DNA of 64,000 nucleotides, from the NCBI GenBank assembly GCA_036268055.1, contig DATAUW010000016.1, forward strand, positions 124,001-188,000, written 5' to 3'. Below are positions 1 to 8,107 of the stretch, one piece after another. Origin of the DNA: Verrucomicrobiia bacterium (GTDB taxonomy: Bacteria; Verrucomicrobiota; Verrucomicrobiia; Limisphaerales; Pedosphaeraceae). Both the position numbers and the translations under genes were made by a program. The notes under the pieces are model-generated. The model did no database searches, was not told where the DNA came from, and was given only the letters and a program-made list of their open reading frames with translations. Each line of letters begins with the position of its first letter. Positions within the stretch are counted from its first letter, which is position 1.

Positions 1-390
1 CTGGTCGAGCACGACGCCGGCTCCGACCCGGACGGTGCGGCGTTCCAAATCCAAACCGGTGATCTGGCGGTTGTGCCGCGAGAAATCCACGACGAGGCCC
101 GCGCCGATCGCGCCCCCGACCAGCCCGGTGCCCGCGCCGCGCGGGATGATGGAGATGTCCGCTGTTGCCGCAGCGCGAATGACCGAAGCCGCCTGGCGGG
201 CGTTGCGAGGAAACGCGACGGCGATGGGTTCGATTTGATAAAGCGACGCGTCCGTCGCGTAAAGCTGGCGGGTCAGGTTGTCAAAGGCCACGTCACAATC
301 CGCCGCGGCGAAGGCAGAGTGATCGAGAGCGCGAGGCGCGGGAGCGGAAGTATGGGGAGCCGGATTGGGATGAGCGCGAACGCCGGTCAT
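1..390 (-). CDS. FAD-linked oxidase (GlcD/D-lactate dehydrogenase type), N-terminal part
   Basis: Only the first 130 codons lie in the window; the gene runs off the left edge. Read on the minus strand, the product starts MTGVRAHPNP and contains the segment ATDASLYQIEP, then PRGAGTGLVGGAIG, which is the dinucleotide/FAD-binding signature of the FAD_binding_4 (PCMH) fold found in GlcD, D-lactate dehydrogenase and related 2-hydroxyacid oxidases. These enzymes oxidise a hydroxyacid using bound FAD. The C-terminal substrate domain, and any fused Fe-S domain, cannot be seen, so the substrate is unknown. I chose the ATG at 390 because coding similarity begins about 30 codons after it and no other in-frame ATG lies close by. 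Confidence 0.8.
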   Translation of the reverse strand, partial: MTGVRAHPNPAPHTSAPAPRALDHSAFAAADCDVAFDNLTRQLYATDASLYQIEPIAVAFPRNARQAASVIRAAATADISIIPRGAGTGLVGGAIGAGLVVDFSRHNRQITGLDLERRTVRVGAGVVLDQ

Positions 391-421
391 TGGGCAAGCG
401 AAAGTAAACCCAAAGACGAAA

Positions 422-937
422 TCATTTCTGTCCTGGGTCCGCAGGCTTTGGCTGCGCGGCTTTCGGCGCGGCAGCGTCGGCTGACGAACTGTTCGTTGAC
501 GCGGGAGCCGTGCCGGGAGGACGCATGTCCCGGGTCGCTTTCATCCACATCGTGAATTGTTCGGGCGAAAAAATTCCCTTCAAAGTAGCGTCGGTGTCAT
601 CAAGAATTTCGCGAATTTTGTCGAGTTGGTTGGCTTGGGTGACGGAAGGGTCATTGCGGAGCATCACAATCCGGCGGCCTTGATTCTTAAGCGCGTCATT
701 AATTTGCGCCCGTTGAAGCGGCGTGAGCGTGAAGTTGGCGAGCATTTTTTGCAAAGCCGCGTTACGAGCGGCACGGGCCTCCGGACTGTGGTCGCCGGGG
801 GCAGGCGGCGGCGGCGGGGCGGAAGCGGACGGCGGGGCGGGAGAGGGGGTCGTGCCGTCCTGCGCATAGCCGCTCAGTGCGCATAATAAAACAAGGATGG
901 AGAGGGTGAGCGAAAATTTGAATGGATTGGCTTTCAT
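422..937 (-). CDS. secreted Pro-rich protein with an LTxxQ-like motif
   Basis: The protein has 171 residues when started at the ATG at 937, which places a good signal peptide (MKANPFKFSLTLSILVLLCALSGYA) at the N terminus; a longer reading from 1012 only adds an unlikely Arg/Cys-rich stretch. After the signal comes a Pro/Ala/Ser linker, then a helical domain with FTLTPLQRAQI, similar to the LTxxQ motif of Spy/CpxP-type periplasmic proteins, and a disordered Ala/Pro tail. A periplasmic role is likely, but the exact function is unknown. It lies just downstream of the methyltransferase gene on the same strand. Confidence 0.75.
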   Translation of the reverse strand: MKANPFKFSLTLSILVLLCALSGYAQDGTTPSPAPPSASAPPPPPAPGDHSPEARAARNAALQKMLANFTLTPLQRAQINDALKNQGRRIVMLRNDPSVTQANQLDKIREILDDTDATLKGIFSPEQFTMWMKATRDMRPPGTAPASTNSSSADAAAPKAAQPKPADPGQK

Positions 938-1027
938 AAAAAAATTGCGGCAAAGCGGAGCAACTCTGCATCGGCAGCGGCGGATGATGACTGCCGACTC
1001 CGCCGGGAACATAAAACTAACGAAGCA

Positions 1028-1603
1028 TCACTTCTGGTACACACTCACGCGCGCGGGCGGCAAATTCAGCCAGATCAAGTCCGACGCCACGTTCTGAAAA
1101 TGCGCCGCGGCCTTGGGTTGCTGGTTGCCGAGATGATAACTGTATTGCACGAGCTTGCCCTGGTCGGGCAGCAGGGCGCGAATCTTCCGGGCGAGCATGT
1201 CCGCGATGTGCGCCTCAAAATTCAGCAGCGGCAGGCTCGAAAAAACGACGCCGATCTTTTTTCCGGGAGCGTGTTTGGCGAGCAGTTCGTCGAGTTCAAA
1301 AGCGTCGCCGGTGATGATCGTCGCGCGAGGAAAACTGGAACGCAAATGGTCGGCCATCTTCGGGGATTTTTCGATCGCGATGAGGCGGTCTTCGCGCAAG
1401 CCGCGTTCCAGCAGCGCGTGGCTGACGACACCCGTGCCGGGCCCGAGTTCGAGGGCATAACTGTCGCCGTGGGGCGGCAGCCAGCGGGCCATGGCCACCG
1501 CGAGTTTTTTTGAACTCGGAAGAATCGCGCCGACCTGCCGCGGTGCGTTAACGAGTTCCTGAAGGAAAAGAGTCGTGGAGTTCAATTTCGCGAGCAACTG
1601 CAT
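1028..1603 (-). CDS. class I SAM-dependent methyltransferase, phospholipid N-methyltransferase (PmtA)-like
   Basis: A protein of 191 residues. The N-terminal segment RQVGAILPSSKKLA (residues 22-35) and the SAM-binding loop ELGPGTG (52-58) are typical of the COG3963/PmtA family, which methylates phosphatidylethanolamine or related substrates at the membrane surface. Further family features are AIEKSPKMA (acidic residue after strand 2, binding the ribose of SAM) and the FSSLPLLNF motif. rRNA adenine dimethylase-like proteins share the same fold, so the lipid substrate is inferred from the N-terminal motif. The gene precedes the small secreted protein at 422-937 and may be co-transcribed with it. 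Confidence 0.8.
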   Translation of the reverse strand: MQLLAKLNSTTLFLQELVNAPRQVGAILPSSKKLAVAMARWLPPHGDSYALELGPGTGVVSHALLERGLREDRLIAIEKSPKMADHLRSSFPRATIITGDAFELDELLAKHAPGKKIGVVFSSLPLLNFEAHIADMLARKIRALLPDQGKLVQYSYHLGNQQPKAAAHFQNVASDLIWLNLPPARVSVYQK

Positions 1604-1773
1604 GTTATTAGTAATAGACGTTTATTGCGCCGACAGGCCACCGCGGTTATTTGACGCAAATATCTGGCATTTGTTCGATTAGAGAATCGTGTTCTCCTGG
1701 GTCGCCGAAAACATAGACCACAACCAAATGCCGGGCGAGGAAAAAGTTCGGCCAATTTTGGCGTCCCTTCGAT

Positions 1774-1822
1774 AAAAAAACGCGGCGCATTCCGCTCAGC
1801 ATCAAGCTGTAGAATGCGCCGC
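1774..1822 (-). terminator. Rho-independent terminator of the double-HMA gene
   Basis: A perfect 11-bp stem, GCGGCGCATTC (1782-1792) with GAATGCGCCGC (1812-1822), is followed on the minus strand by a run of seven T. It lies 36 bp past the stop codon of the HMA protein gene. Confidence 0.85.
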
Positions 1823-1857
1823 ACGCAAATTCCTTAAATTAGTTCAGGGCTTCGGTA

Positions 1858-2370
1858 TTATTTGCCTTCCTTGCCGGTGAGGCCGGCTTTTTGCAAAGCA
1901 TCAAATACGTCCTTGTCATTGAAATCGCCAGTGACGGTGAAGGAGGTCGCGTTCTTGGTGGCGTCATCACCGGTCACACCGGCAACGGATTTCACGGCTT
2001 TGTCCACGGCCTTGACGCACTTGCCGCAGCAAAGATGCACGCCTTCGACTTTGAGGGAGGAAACCTTCTGATTTTTCGCACCGGAGGTGGAATCAAGATT
2101 CACATCCGTGCTCGTGCCGAAATATCCGGCGGCGACCAAGGCGTCCGCAGCCTTTTGAACGGAGGCTTTATCCGGGCCAGTCAAGGTGACAGTGGAACCA
2201 TCTTTATCGGAGACAGCTTTTACGCCGGGCACATCCGCGACCGCTTTGTTCACGCCTTTGACGCAGGAATCGCAGCAAAGATGAACGTCGCTGATTTTGG
2301 CGGTCACATCGGCCCGCGCGGCGAGCGTGAGGGTAGATGCCGTCAGAAGGATCGTTAGAAAAAGTTTCAT
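1858..2370 (-). CDS. secreted protein with two heavy-metal-associated (HMA) domains carrying HLCCxxC motifs
   Basis: A protein of 170 residues with a signal peptide (MKLFLTILLTASTLTLAARA). Two HMA-like ferredoxin folds follow. Each keeps the metal-binding loop in an altered form: VHLCCDSCVKGV (Cys 32, 33, 36) and VHLCCGKCVKAV (Cys 114, 115, 118), instead of the usual GMTCxxC. The family binds Cu(I), Zn or similar soft metals; export to the periplasm and the third Cys suggest metal sequestration or delivery outside the cytoplasm, which is inference. The gene stands alone, with a strong terminator downstream; no transporter or sensor of metals is adjacent. Confidence 0.8.
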   Translation of the reverse strand: MKLFLTILLTASTLTLAARADVTAKISDVHLCCDSCVKGVNKAVADVPGVKAVSDKDGSTVTLTGPDKASVQKAADALVAAGYFGTSTDVNLDSTSGAKNQKVSSLKVEGVHLCCGKCVKAVDKAVKSVAGVTGDDATKNATSFTVTGDFNDKDVFDALQKAGLTGKEGK

Positions 2371-2488
2371 AATAGGACTTTTTAGGACTTTCGATTTTTG
2401 GAATTTTTGATGGTAAAACTCTCGGCGGGATTAAACGAGTTCAACCTGTTTGCGTCAAGGCGATTCGGTTTGGACTGGCCGAATCCTT

Positions 2489-2517
2489 TTGCAAACATCG
2501 GCGCAATGTGCTATCAT
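2489..2517 (+). promoter_or_regulatory. promoter of the toxin-antitoxin operon
   Basis: TTGCAA (2489-2494), a 17-bp spacer and TATCAT (2512-2517) fit a sigma-70 type promoter. The expected start of transcription is near 2524, only about 7 nt before the antitoxin ATG at 2531, and no Shine-Dalgarno sequence fits in that space. Confidence 0.55.
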
Positions 2518-2526
2518 TGATAGCAC
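2508..2526. promoter_or_regulatory. palindromic operator of the toxin-antitoxin operon
   Basis: GTGCTATCATTGATAGCAC is a perfect 19-bp palindrome around a central T. It overlaps the -10 box and ends 4 nt before the antitoxin start, as expected for autorepression by a ribbon-helix-helix antitoxin with its PIN toxin. A second inverted repeat, GATTCGG/CCGAATC, lies upstream at 2462-2485. Confidence 0.7.
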
Positions 2527-2530
2527 CAGT

Positions 2531-2764
2531 ATGGCTCAACTTATTGTCCGGCAAATCGAAGATAAAGTGGTCAGGAAATTGAAGCAACAGGCGGGCGCTC
2601 ACGGCGTGTCCATGGAGGAGGAGCATCGCCGCATCCTGCGGCAATCGTTGTTGAAAGCTTCCCGCAAGGGGGCTTCGTTTAAAGATTTTCTGCGCAGCAT
2701 GCCCACTGGCGATGATGCCGATTTCGCCCGCGGCCCGCAAATTTCGCGGAAGATTGAATTGTGA
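2531..2764 (+). CDS. FitA/VapB-like ribbon-helix-helix antitoxin
   Basis: A protein of 77 residues from the ATG at 2531. The start MAQLIVRQIEDKVVRKLKQQ followed by HGVSMEEEHRRILRQSL matches the FitA/Arc-type ribbon-helix-helix family: a short beta strand for DNA contact, then two helices for dimerisation. The tail is expected to wrap and block the PIN toxin. Its stop overlaps the toxin start in GTGA, so the two are translationally coupled. A reading from 2450 would add 27 codons across the operator and is unlikely. Confidence 0.88.
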   Translation: MAQLIVRQIEDKVVRKLKQQAGAHGVSMEEEHRRILRQSLLKASRKGASFKDFLRSMPTGDDADFARGPQISRKIEL

Positions 2765-3180
2765 GCTGGCTGCTGGACACAAATATTCTCAGTGAGATTC
2801 GCAAGGGGAATTGCTGCGATTCCGGAGTGCAGCAATGGTTTGCCGCTGCGGATGAGGAAGAGTTATTCGTCAGCGTTTTGGTGCTGGGGGAAATACGAAA
2901 AGGCATTGAACAAATCCGCCTGAGGGATTCCGCGCAAGCGCGATTGCTGGAAAAATGGCTGGCGACATTGAAGACCAAATTCGCCGAGCGCATTCTGCCG
3001 ATTGATCAGGAGACGGCTGAGCAATGGGGCGGATTGGGCTTGCGACAGCCGGTTCCCGTGCTGGACAGCCTGTTGGCGGCGACGGCGCTGGTTCACGACT
3101 TGACCATCGTAAGCCGTGATGAAAGTGGATTCCGCAACACGGGCGCGAAATTTCTGAATCCATTTTCCAAGCCCAAATAG
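2761..3180 (+). CDS. PIN-domain ribonuclease toxin (FitB/VapC family)
   Basis: A protein of 139 residues starting at GTG, overlapping the antitoxin gene by 4 bp. The PIN active-site acids are all in place: D6 (LLDTNILSE), E44 (VLGEIRKG), D102 (VLDSLLAATA) and D120 (VSRDESGF). The family cleaves RNA with Mg2+/Mn2+, often tRNA or rRNA, and is neutralised by the upstream antitoxin. The GEIRKGIE segment is typical of the FitB branch. All catalytic residues are kept, so the toxin should be active. Confidence 0.92.
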   Translation: MSWLLDTNILSEIRKGNCCDSGVQQWFAAADEEELFVSVLVLGEIRKGIEQIRLRDSAQARLLEKWLATLKTKFAERILPIDQETAEQWGGLGLRQPVPVLDSLLAATALVHDLTIVSRDESGFRNTGAKFLNPFSKPK

Positions 3181-3205
3181 ATTTTTGGCCGGATGGGTAT
3201 TTTTT

Positions 3206-4648
3206 TTATTTACCTCGCGTCACGGCAAAATCTTTCACCAAATTTGGAAACTCACAGTCTTCGCACAAGGCGTTCGAGTGATCGCAGAAATCCCGGAGGA
3301 TTTGGAGCAAGCCTTGTTGCGCGGCCGCGCCATTCAATATGCCGGGCTTCGCGCCGCCTAATAATCTGTCGCGCGCGAGGCGCAGGGCGCTGTTGTCTTC
3401 GGCAGCGGGCCACGCGAGGTAGCGCTGTTCGGCTTCGCGGCGCAGTTTTTCATTTTTGCCTTCCACGGCGCGCATCCAAAACCACGGCAGGACGACGTTG
3501 ACCGCGAGGTCGGTCACCCGCGCGGAACCGAGCATGGGTTGGGGGCGCGCGAGCCGCGCGGAGGAAAATGTCCAGTGCCACGACCAAAAATCATCCGGCT
3601 CGACTTGCAGGATTTTCAACAAGGAATCTGCCAGTTCGTCTTCGGCAATGTCGCTCGTGAACCACGACTCTAATTTCGCCGGCAAATCTCCCGCGGCCAG
3701 CCAATGCGCCGCGAGCGCGAGACGCCGCTGGGGATGGTTCGCGGGGCGCAGGCTGTTGAATCGCCACAATTCGCGCGGCAAAATAGTTTCTGAAAAATGT
3801 TCGCGCTCGCGCCACCAGCGGTCCCAGATACCGCGCAGATAATCATTCGCCGATGCGCGTTCGCGCGCCATTTCTTTGGGCAACAATCCGCTGATGCCGA
3901 ATAATCGCGCCTGGCATGCCAGCGCGTCCTTGGGCGCGACCCAAGATGTTCGCAATTCCGCCAGCCGTTGCATCGGCCAAATATTTTGTTTGTAGCCCAA
4001 GGCCCGAAATATTCCTTCCCATAATGCCTGTTCCCAGCCCGCTTGTTTGGCGCGCGCTTCGAGTTGCTGCGCCTTGCCGCGCCAGCGAACTTGCGCGGCC
4101 TCGTGCAGTAGATTGATCAAACTTTCGCGCGAGAGTTGCATCAGCGGCGCGCAACATTTTCCGCGCATGTTTTCGGGCAGCGAACCCAGCGAATCGCGTC
4201 CGAGCCACGAACTGAGTTCGCCCAGCGGCGCATCGAGCCGTCCGCTCAACACCATTGCGGGCAGATGTTCCGCCACGGCGCGATCGCCTTCCCAAATGAC
4301 GTGGAGCACGACGTTCTTGAATGCCGGGTTGCGGTCGTGGCCGTGCGCGTGCCAGCCGTTGGCGCGCAAATCAATTTCGATGTCGCCGCGTTGGGCCACG
4401 CCGGTTCCGATCTGGACAATCGCCTCGCGAAAATCCGGCCCGGCCTCGTGATTTTTAAAACCGGGATGAAGGACGCGCACGGTTTGTCCGTCCAAGGTAA
4501 ATAGCTGGTCGCGCTTGAGCCGCTGCTGCTGCCAGATCGCCTGCAATAAAAATTCGGGCGGCACCGCGCCGGCGCTATCTTGAAGCGCGGCGCCGGGCAA
4601 GGCTCGCGCGCGGCGAAGAGAATAAAAATTGTCAAAACCTAGCGGCAT
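3206..4648 (-). CDS. DUF2851 family protein
   Basis: A protein of 480 residues, full length for DUF2851. The N-terminal third holds the conserved block PGFKNHEAGPDFREAIVQI, then GDIEID and WHAHGHDRN (residues 70-105). The order GPD...ExD is reminiscent of a PD-(D/E)XK nuclease core, but that is my inference; the family has no settled function. The rest is helical and poorly conserved. The gene is convergent with the PIN toxin gene (25 bp apart) and divergent from htrA. On the minus strand TATTTC lies 6 nt before the ATG. Confidence 0.82.
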   Translation of the reverse strand: MPLGFDNFYSLRRARALPGAALQDSAGAVPPEFLLQAIWQQQRLKRDQLFTLDGQTVRVLHPGFKNHEAGPDFREAIVQIGTGVAQRGDIEIDLRANGWHAHGHDRNPAFKNVVLHVIWEGDRAVAEHLPAMVLSGRLDAPLGELSSWLGRDSLGSLPENMRGKCCAPLMQLSRESLINLLHEAAQVRWRGKAQQLEARAKQAGWEQALWEGIFRALGYKQNIWPMQRLAELRTSWVAPKDALACQARLFGISGLLPKEMARERASANDYLRGIWDRWWREREHFSETILPRELWRFNSLRPANHPQRRLALAAHWLAAGDLPAKLESWFTSDIAEDELADSLLKILQVEPDDFWSWHWTFSSARLARPQPMLGSARVTDLAVNVVLPWFWMRAVEGKNEKLRREAEQRYLAWPAAEDNSALRLARDRLLGGAKPGILNGAAAQQGLLQILRDFCDHSNALCEDCEFPNLVKDFAVTRGK

Positions 4649-4808
4649 TTGAATGAAATATTTGAGCGATTAATGGCGAAAGATTTGAGCGCAGGGGCTT
4701 GCAAAGTCAAGGTTCCGTGCATAAGTTCAAGCGTTGCCGGCGGCACGGTTCGCTGCCGCCTCTGCTGTTGTGTTTGAACGAACCGCCAGAGGAGATGTCC
4801 GGTTGAGT

Positions 4809-6215
4809 ATGAAATTGTTTTTGATAACTATGTTTTCGTCGGCTGCCAAAAATTCGCGCTCGCAAGTTTTCGCTTTGTTTCTGCCGCTCTTTTTCGCCGT
4901 TACGCAATCTGCTTCGGCTGAGAACACCGCGCCTGATATTCGCCGGGATGCCACGGTGGAGGCGGTCGAGCGCGTGCTGCCGAGTGTCGTGAACATTGCG
5001 ACAGAAACCATGATTCAGGTTCGCGATCCGTTCGAGGACATGCTGCGCCAATTTTTCGATCCCTATCATCGCCAGCAAGCGCCGAATTCGCAGCTCAGCC
5101 TGGGTTCCGGCGTGATCATTGATGAGGACGGATATATTCTGACCAATGACCACGTCGTGCGCCGCGCCGACAAAATCTGGGTGAAGGTTTATACCAACGA
5201 AACTCCCTACGAAGCCAAGCTCATCGCCACCAATCCGAAACGCGATGTCGCGCTGCTCAAGCTTCAGGCGAAGCCCGGCCAACATTTTGCCGCCGTGAAA
5301 TTTGCGCCCGACGACGATCTGTTGCTTGGTGAAACGGTGATTGCGCTCGGCAATCCATTCGGCCTCGGCGGTTCGGTCAGCCGCGGGATTCTTAGTTCCA
5401 AGAGCCGCTCGGCTCCGCGCGAAAATGATGCGCTCGACGTTCCCAACTGGCTTCAAACCGATGCGAGCATCAACCCCGGCAACAGTGGCGGTCCACTGAT
5501 CAATTTGCGCGGCGAACTCATCGGCCTCAACGTCGCGATTCTTTCGCAGGCGCAGGGCATTGGTTTCGCCATTCCCATCAAGCTCGTGAGCGCGGCGCTT
5601 TCGGAAATTTTCACGCCGGAATCTTCCGGCAAGTCGTTGTGGTTCGGCGCGCGCATTAAAGTCGGACCGGCGCCGTTCACCATCACGACGGTGCAATCGC
5701 AGAGTCCGGCTGATCTGGCCGGGCTTAAGGTGGGCGACCACATTCTTCGCGTAAACGGCGTTGCGCCCAAAGGGTTCATTGATTTCAATGAACTGATCGT
5801 GAACAGCGAAAAGCCGGAAATCGCGCTCGGGGTTGAGAGCGGCGGCAAGACGCGCGAGGTGAGCGTGACGCTCATGCCGGAGAAGGATTTTTTCAACGCG
5901 GGTTTGATTGAGCAAATGCTCGGGGTGCGTTTGCAGGCGATCACGCCGCAGATCGCGCAGCGTTTCATGCTGAATTCCACGAATGGGTTTTTGATTTCCG
6001 GGATTGAGGAGCATTCTCCCGCGGCGGACCAGCTTCGACCGGGTTATCTCGTCACCGGCATTGACGGGCAGGCGCCGGAAAATCTTATTGCCGCCGCGAA
6101 AATTATTTTTGCAAAAAAGAAGGGTGAGAGCGTCAAACTGGATGTGACGGTGCAGGAGCGGCGCGGCGCATTTATATATCATGTGCCGGGCACGATCGAG
6201 TTGCCGGTGCGCTGA
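4809..6215 (+). CDS. trypsin-like serine protease of the HtrA/DegP/DegQ family
   Basis: A protein of 468 residues from the ATG at 4809, which has a GAGGAG ribosome-binding site upstream and gives a signal peptide ending near FFAVTQSASA. The catalytic triad is present: H115 (LTNDHVV), D146 (KRDVALL) and S226 (NPGNSGGPL). Two PDZ domains follow (roughly 270-360 and 375-465), as in DegP. Such enzymes degrade or refold misfolded periplasmic proteins, with PDZ domains selecting substrates and building oligomers. A TTG start at 4734 would put 25 extra residues before the signal peptide and is less likely. Confidence 0.93.
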   Translation: MKLFLITMFSSAAKNSRSQVFALFLPLFFAVTQSASAENTAPDIRRDATVEAVERVLPSVVNIATETMIQVRDPFEDMLRQFFDPYHRQQAPNSQLSLGSGVIIDEDGYILTNDHVVRRADKIWVKVYTNETPYEAKLIATNPKRDVALLKLQAKPGQHFAAVKFAPDDDLLLGETVIALGNPFGLGGSVSRGILSSKSRSAPRENDALDVPNWLQTDASINPGNSGGPLINLRGELIGLNVAILSQAQGIGFAIPIKLVSAALSEIFTPESSGKSLWFGARIKVGPAPFTITTVQSQSPADLAGLKVGDHILRVNGVAPKGFIDFNELIVNSEKPEIALGVESGGKTREVSVTLMPEKDFFNAGLIEQMLGVRLQAITPQIAQRFMLNSTNGFLISGIEEHSPAADQLRPGYLVTGIDGQAPENLIAAAKIIFAKKKGESVKLDVTVQERRGAFIYHVPGTIELPVR

Positions 6216-6229
6216 CGAGAGTTCTTTGT

Positions 6230-6285
6230 GGAAGTGTTCGGCGGGATGCCGAACACTGCACGCGGGACGTGTGCGCTCCGCCAAG
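6230..6285. repeat. hairpin repeat downstream of htrA
   Basis: GTGTTCGGC (6234-6242) and GCCGAACAC (6248-6256) form a perfect 9-bp stem, followed by a second, weaker hairpin (GCACGC/GTGTGC). There is no T run after it, so it resembles a dispersed palindromic unit more than a terminator. Confidence 0.5.
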
Positions 6286-6392
6286 ACTACTTTCGGGTTA
6301 TTTTTGAACGGTGGGGATGCGATGGTGTTTATTGGCTGACAAGACTTTTTGTTGGCTCAACCGCTGATTGCGACTAAGCTGCCTTTGCTAGC

Positions 6393-7349
<957 letters not shown>

Positions 7350-7350
7350 C

Positions 7351-8103
7351 ATGCAAGCCTACCTCACACTTACGCGGCGCGAACTCGGCAGCCTGTTTGT
7401 TTCGATCACCGGGTACATCATCATTGCGGGCGCGGTGTTTTTGCTCGGATTGAGCTTCGTGGATTTGCTTGATTTGTTGCAAGGCGAGGCGACGCCGGCG
7501 CCGGTCACTCAATTATTTTATTCCACCGGTTACTTCTGGGAAATCCTGCTGCTGGCCGCGCCGGTGATCACGATGCGGCTGTTCGCGCTCGAAAAATCCT
7601 CCGGCACATTTGAAACCTTGATGACCACGCCGGTCAGCGATCTTCAAGTGGTGCTGGCCAAGTTTTCCGCCGCGATGGTTTTCTACATGCTGATGTGGCT
7701 GCCATCGCTTTTGTGCATTTTGATTTTGCGCCATTACGTCAGCCGCACGGATGTCTTTGACCCCGGTCTAATCGCCAGCACGTTTCTTGGGATTTTGTTG
7801 CTTGGCGGATTATTCATGTCGCTCGGCTGTTTTGCTTCTTCGTTGACGGGCAGCCAAATCGTGGCGGCGATGATCAGTTTCGTCTTGGGTTATACTTTGT
7901 TCCTGTTGAGTTATCTGCCGGGACATTTGCCGCTGGCGTCCGGCTGGCAAGCGGCGCTGGTGGCGCACGTCGCGCTATTCGATCACATGAATGATTTCGC
8001 GCGCGGCGTGGTGGACACGCGGCACGTGGTTTTTTACGTCACGGTGACGGGACTGTTCCTGTTCCTGACTCTGCGGGTGGTGGAGAGCCGCCGTTGGAAA
8101 TAA
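7351..8103 (+). CDS. ABC-2 type permease (GldF-like)
   Basis: A protein of 250 residues with about six hydrophobic segments. The start at 7351 is set by the GAGGAGG sequence at the end of the ATPase gene; a start at 7336 would overlap it. The motif ITMRLFALEKSSGTFETLM is the characteristic MR(x)LxEEKxxGTxELL-like loop of ABC-2 permeases, and DVVLAKF-like VVLAKFSAAM follows it. It forms the membrane part of the transporter with the preceding ATPase. The GldG-like gene begins 4 bp downstream. Confidence 0.9.
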   Translation: MQAYLTLTRRELGSLFVSITGYIIIAGAVFLLGLSFVDLLDLLQGEATPAPVTQLFYSTGYFWEILLLAAPVITMRLFALEKSSGTFETLMTTPVSDLQVVLAKFSAAMVFYMLMWLPSLLCILILRHYVSRTDVFDPGLIASTFLGILLLGGLFMSLGCFASSLTGSQIVAAMISFVLGYTLFLLSYLPGHLPLASGWQAALVAHVALFDHMNDFARGVVDTRHVVFYVTVTGLFLFLTLRVVESRRWK

Positions 8104-8107
8104 CCGC

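Noticed and set aside
4707-6284. Long antisense reading frame over the HtrA protease gene
   Set aside because: It is a shadow caused by GC-rich codon use; the plus-strand product has an intact catalytic triad and PDZ domains, while the antisense product has no recognisable features.
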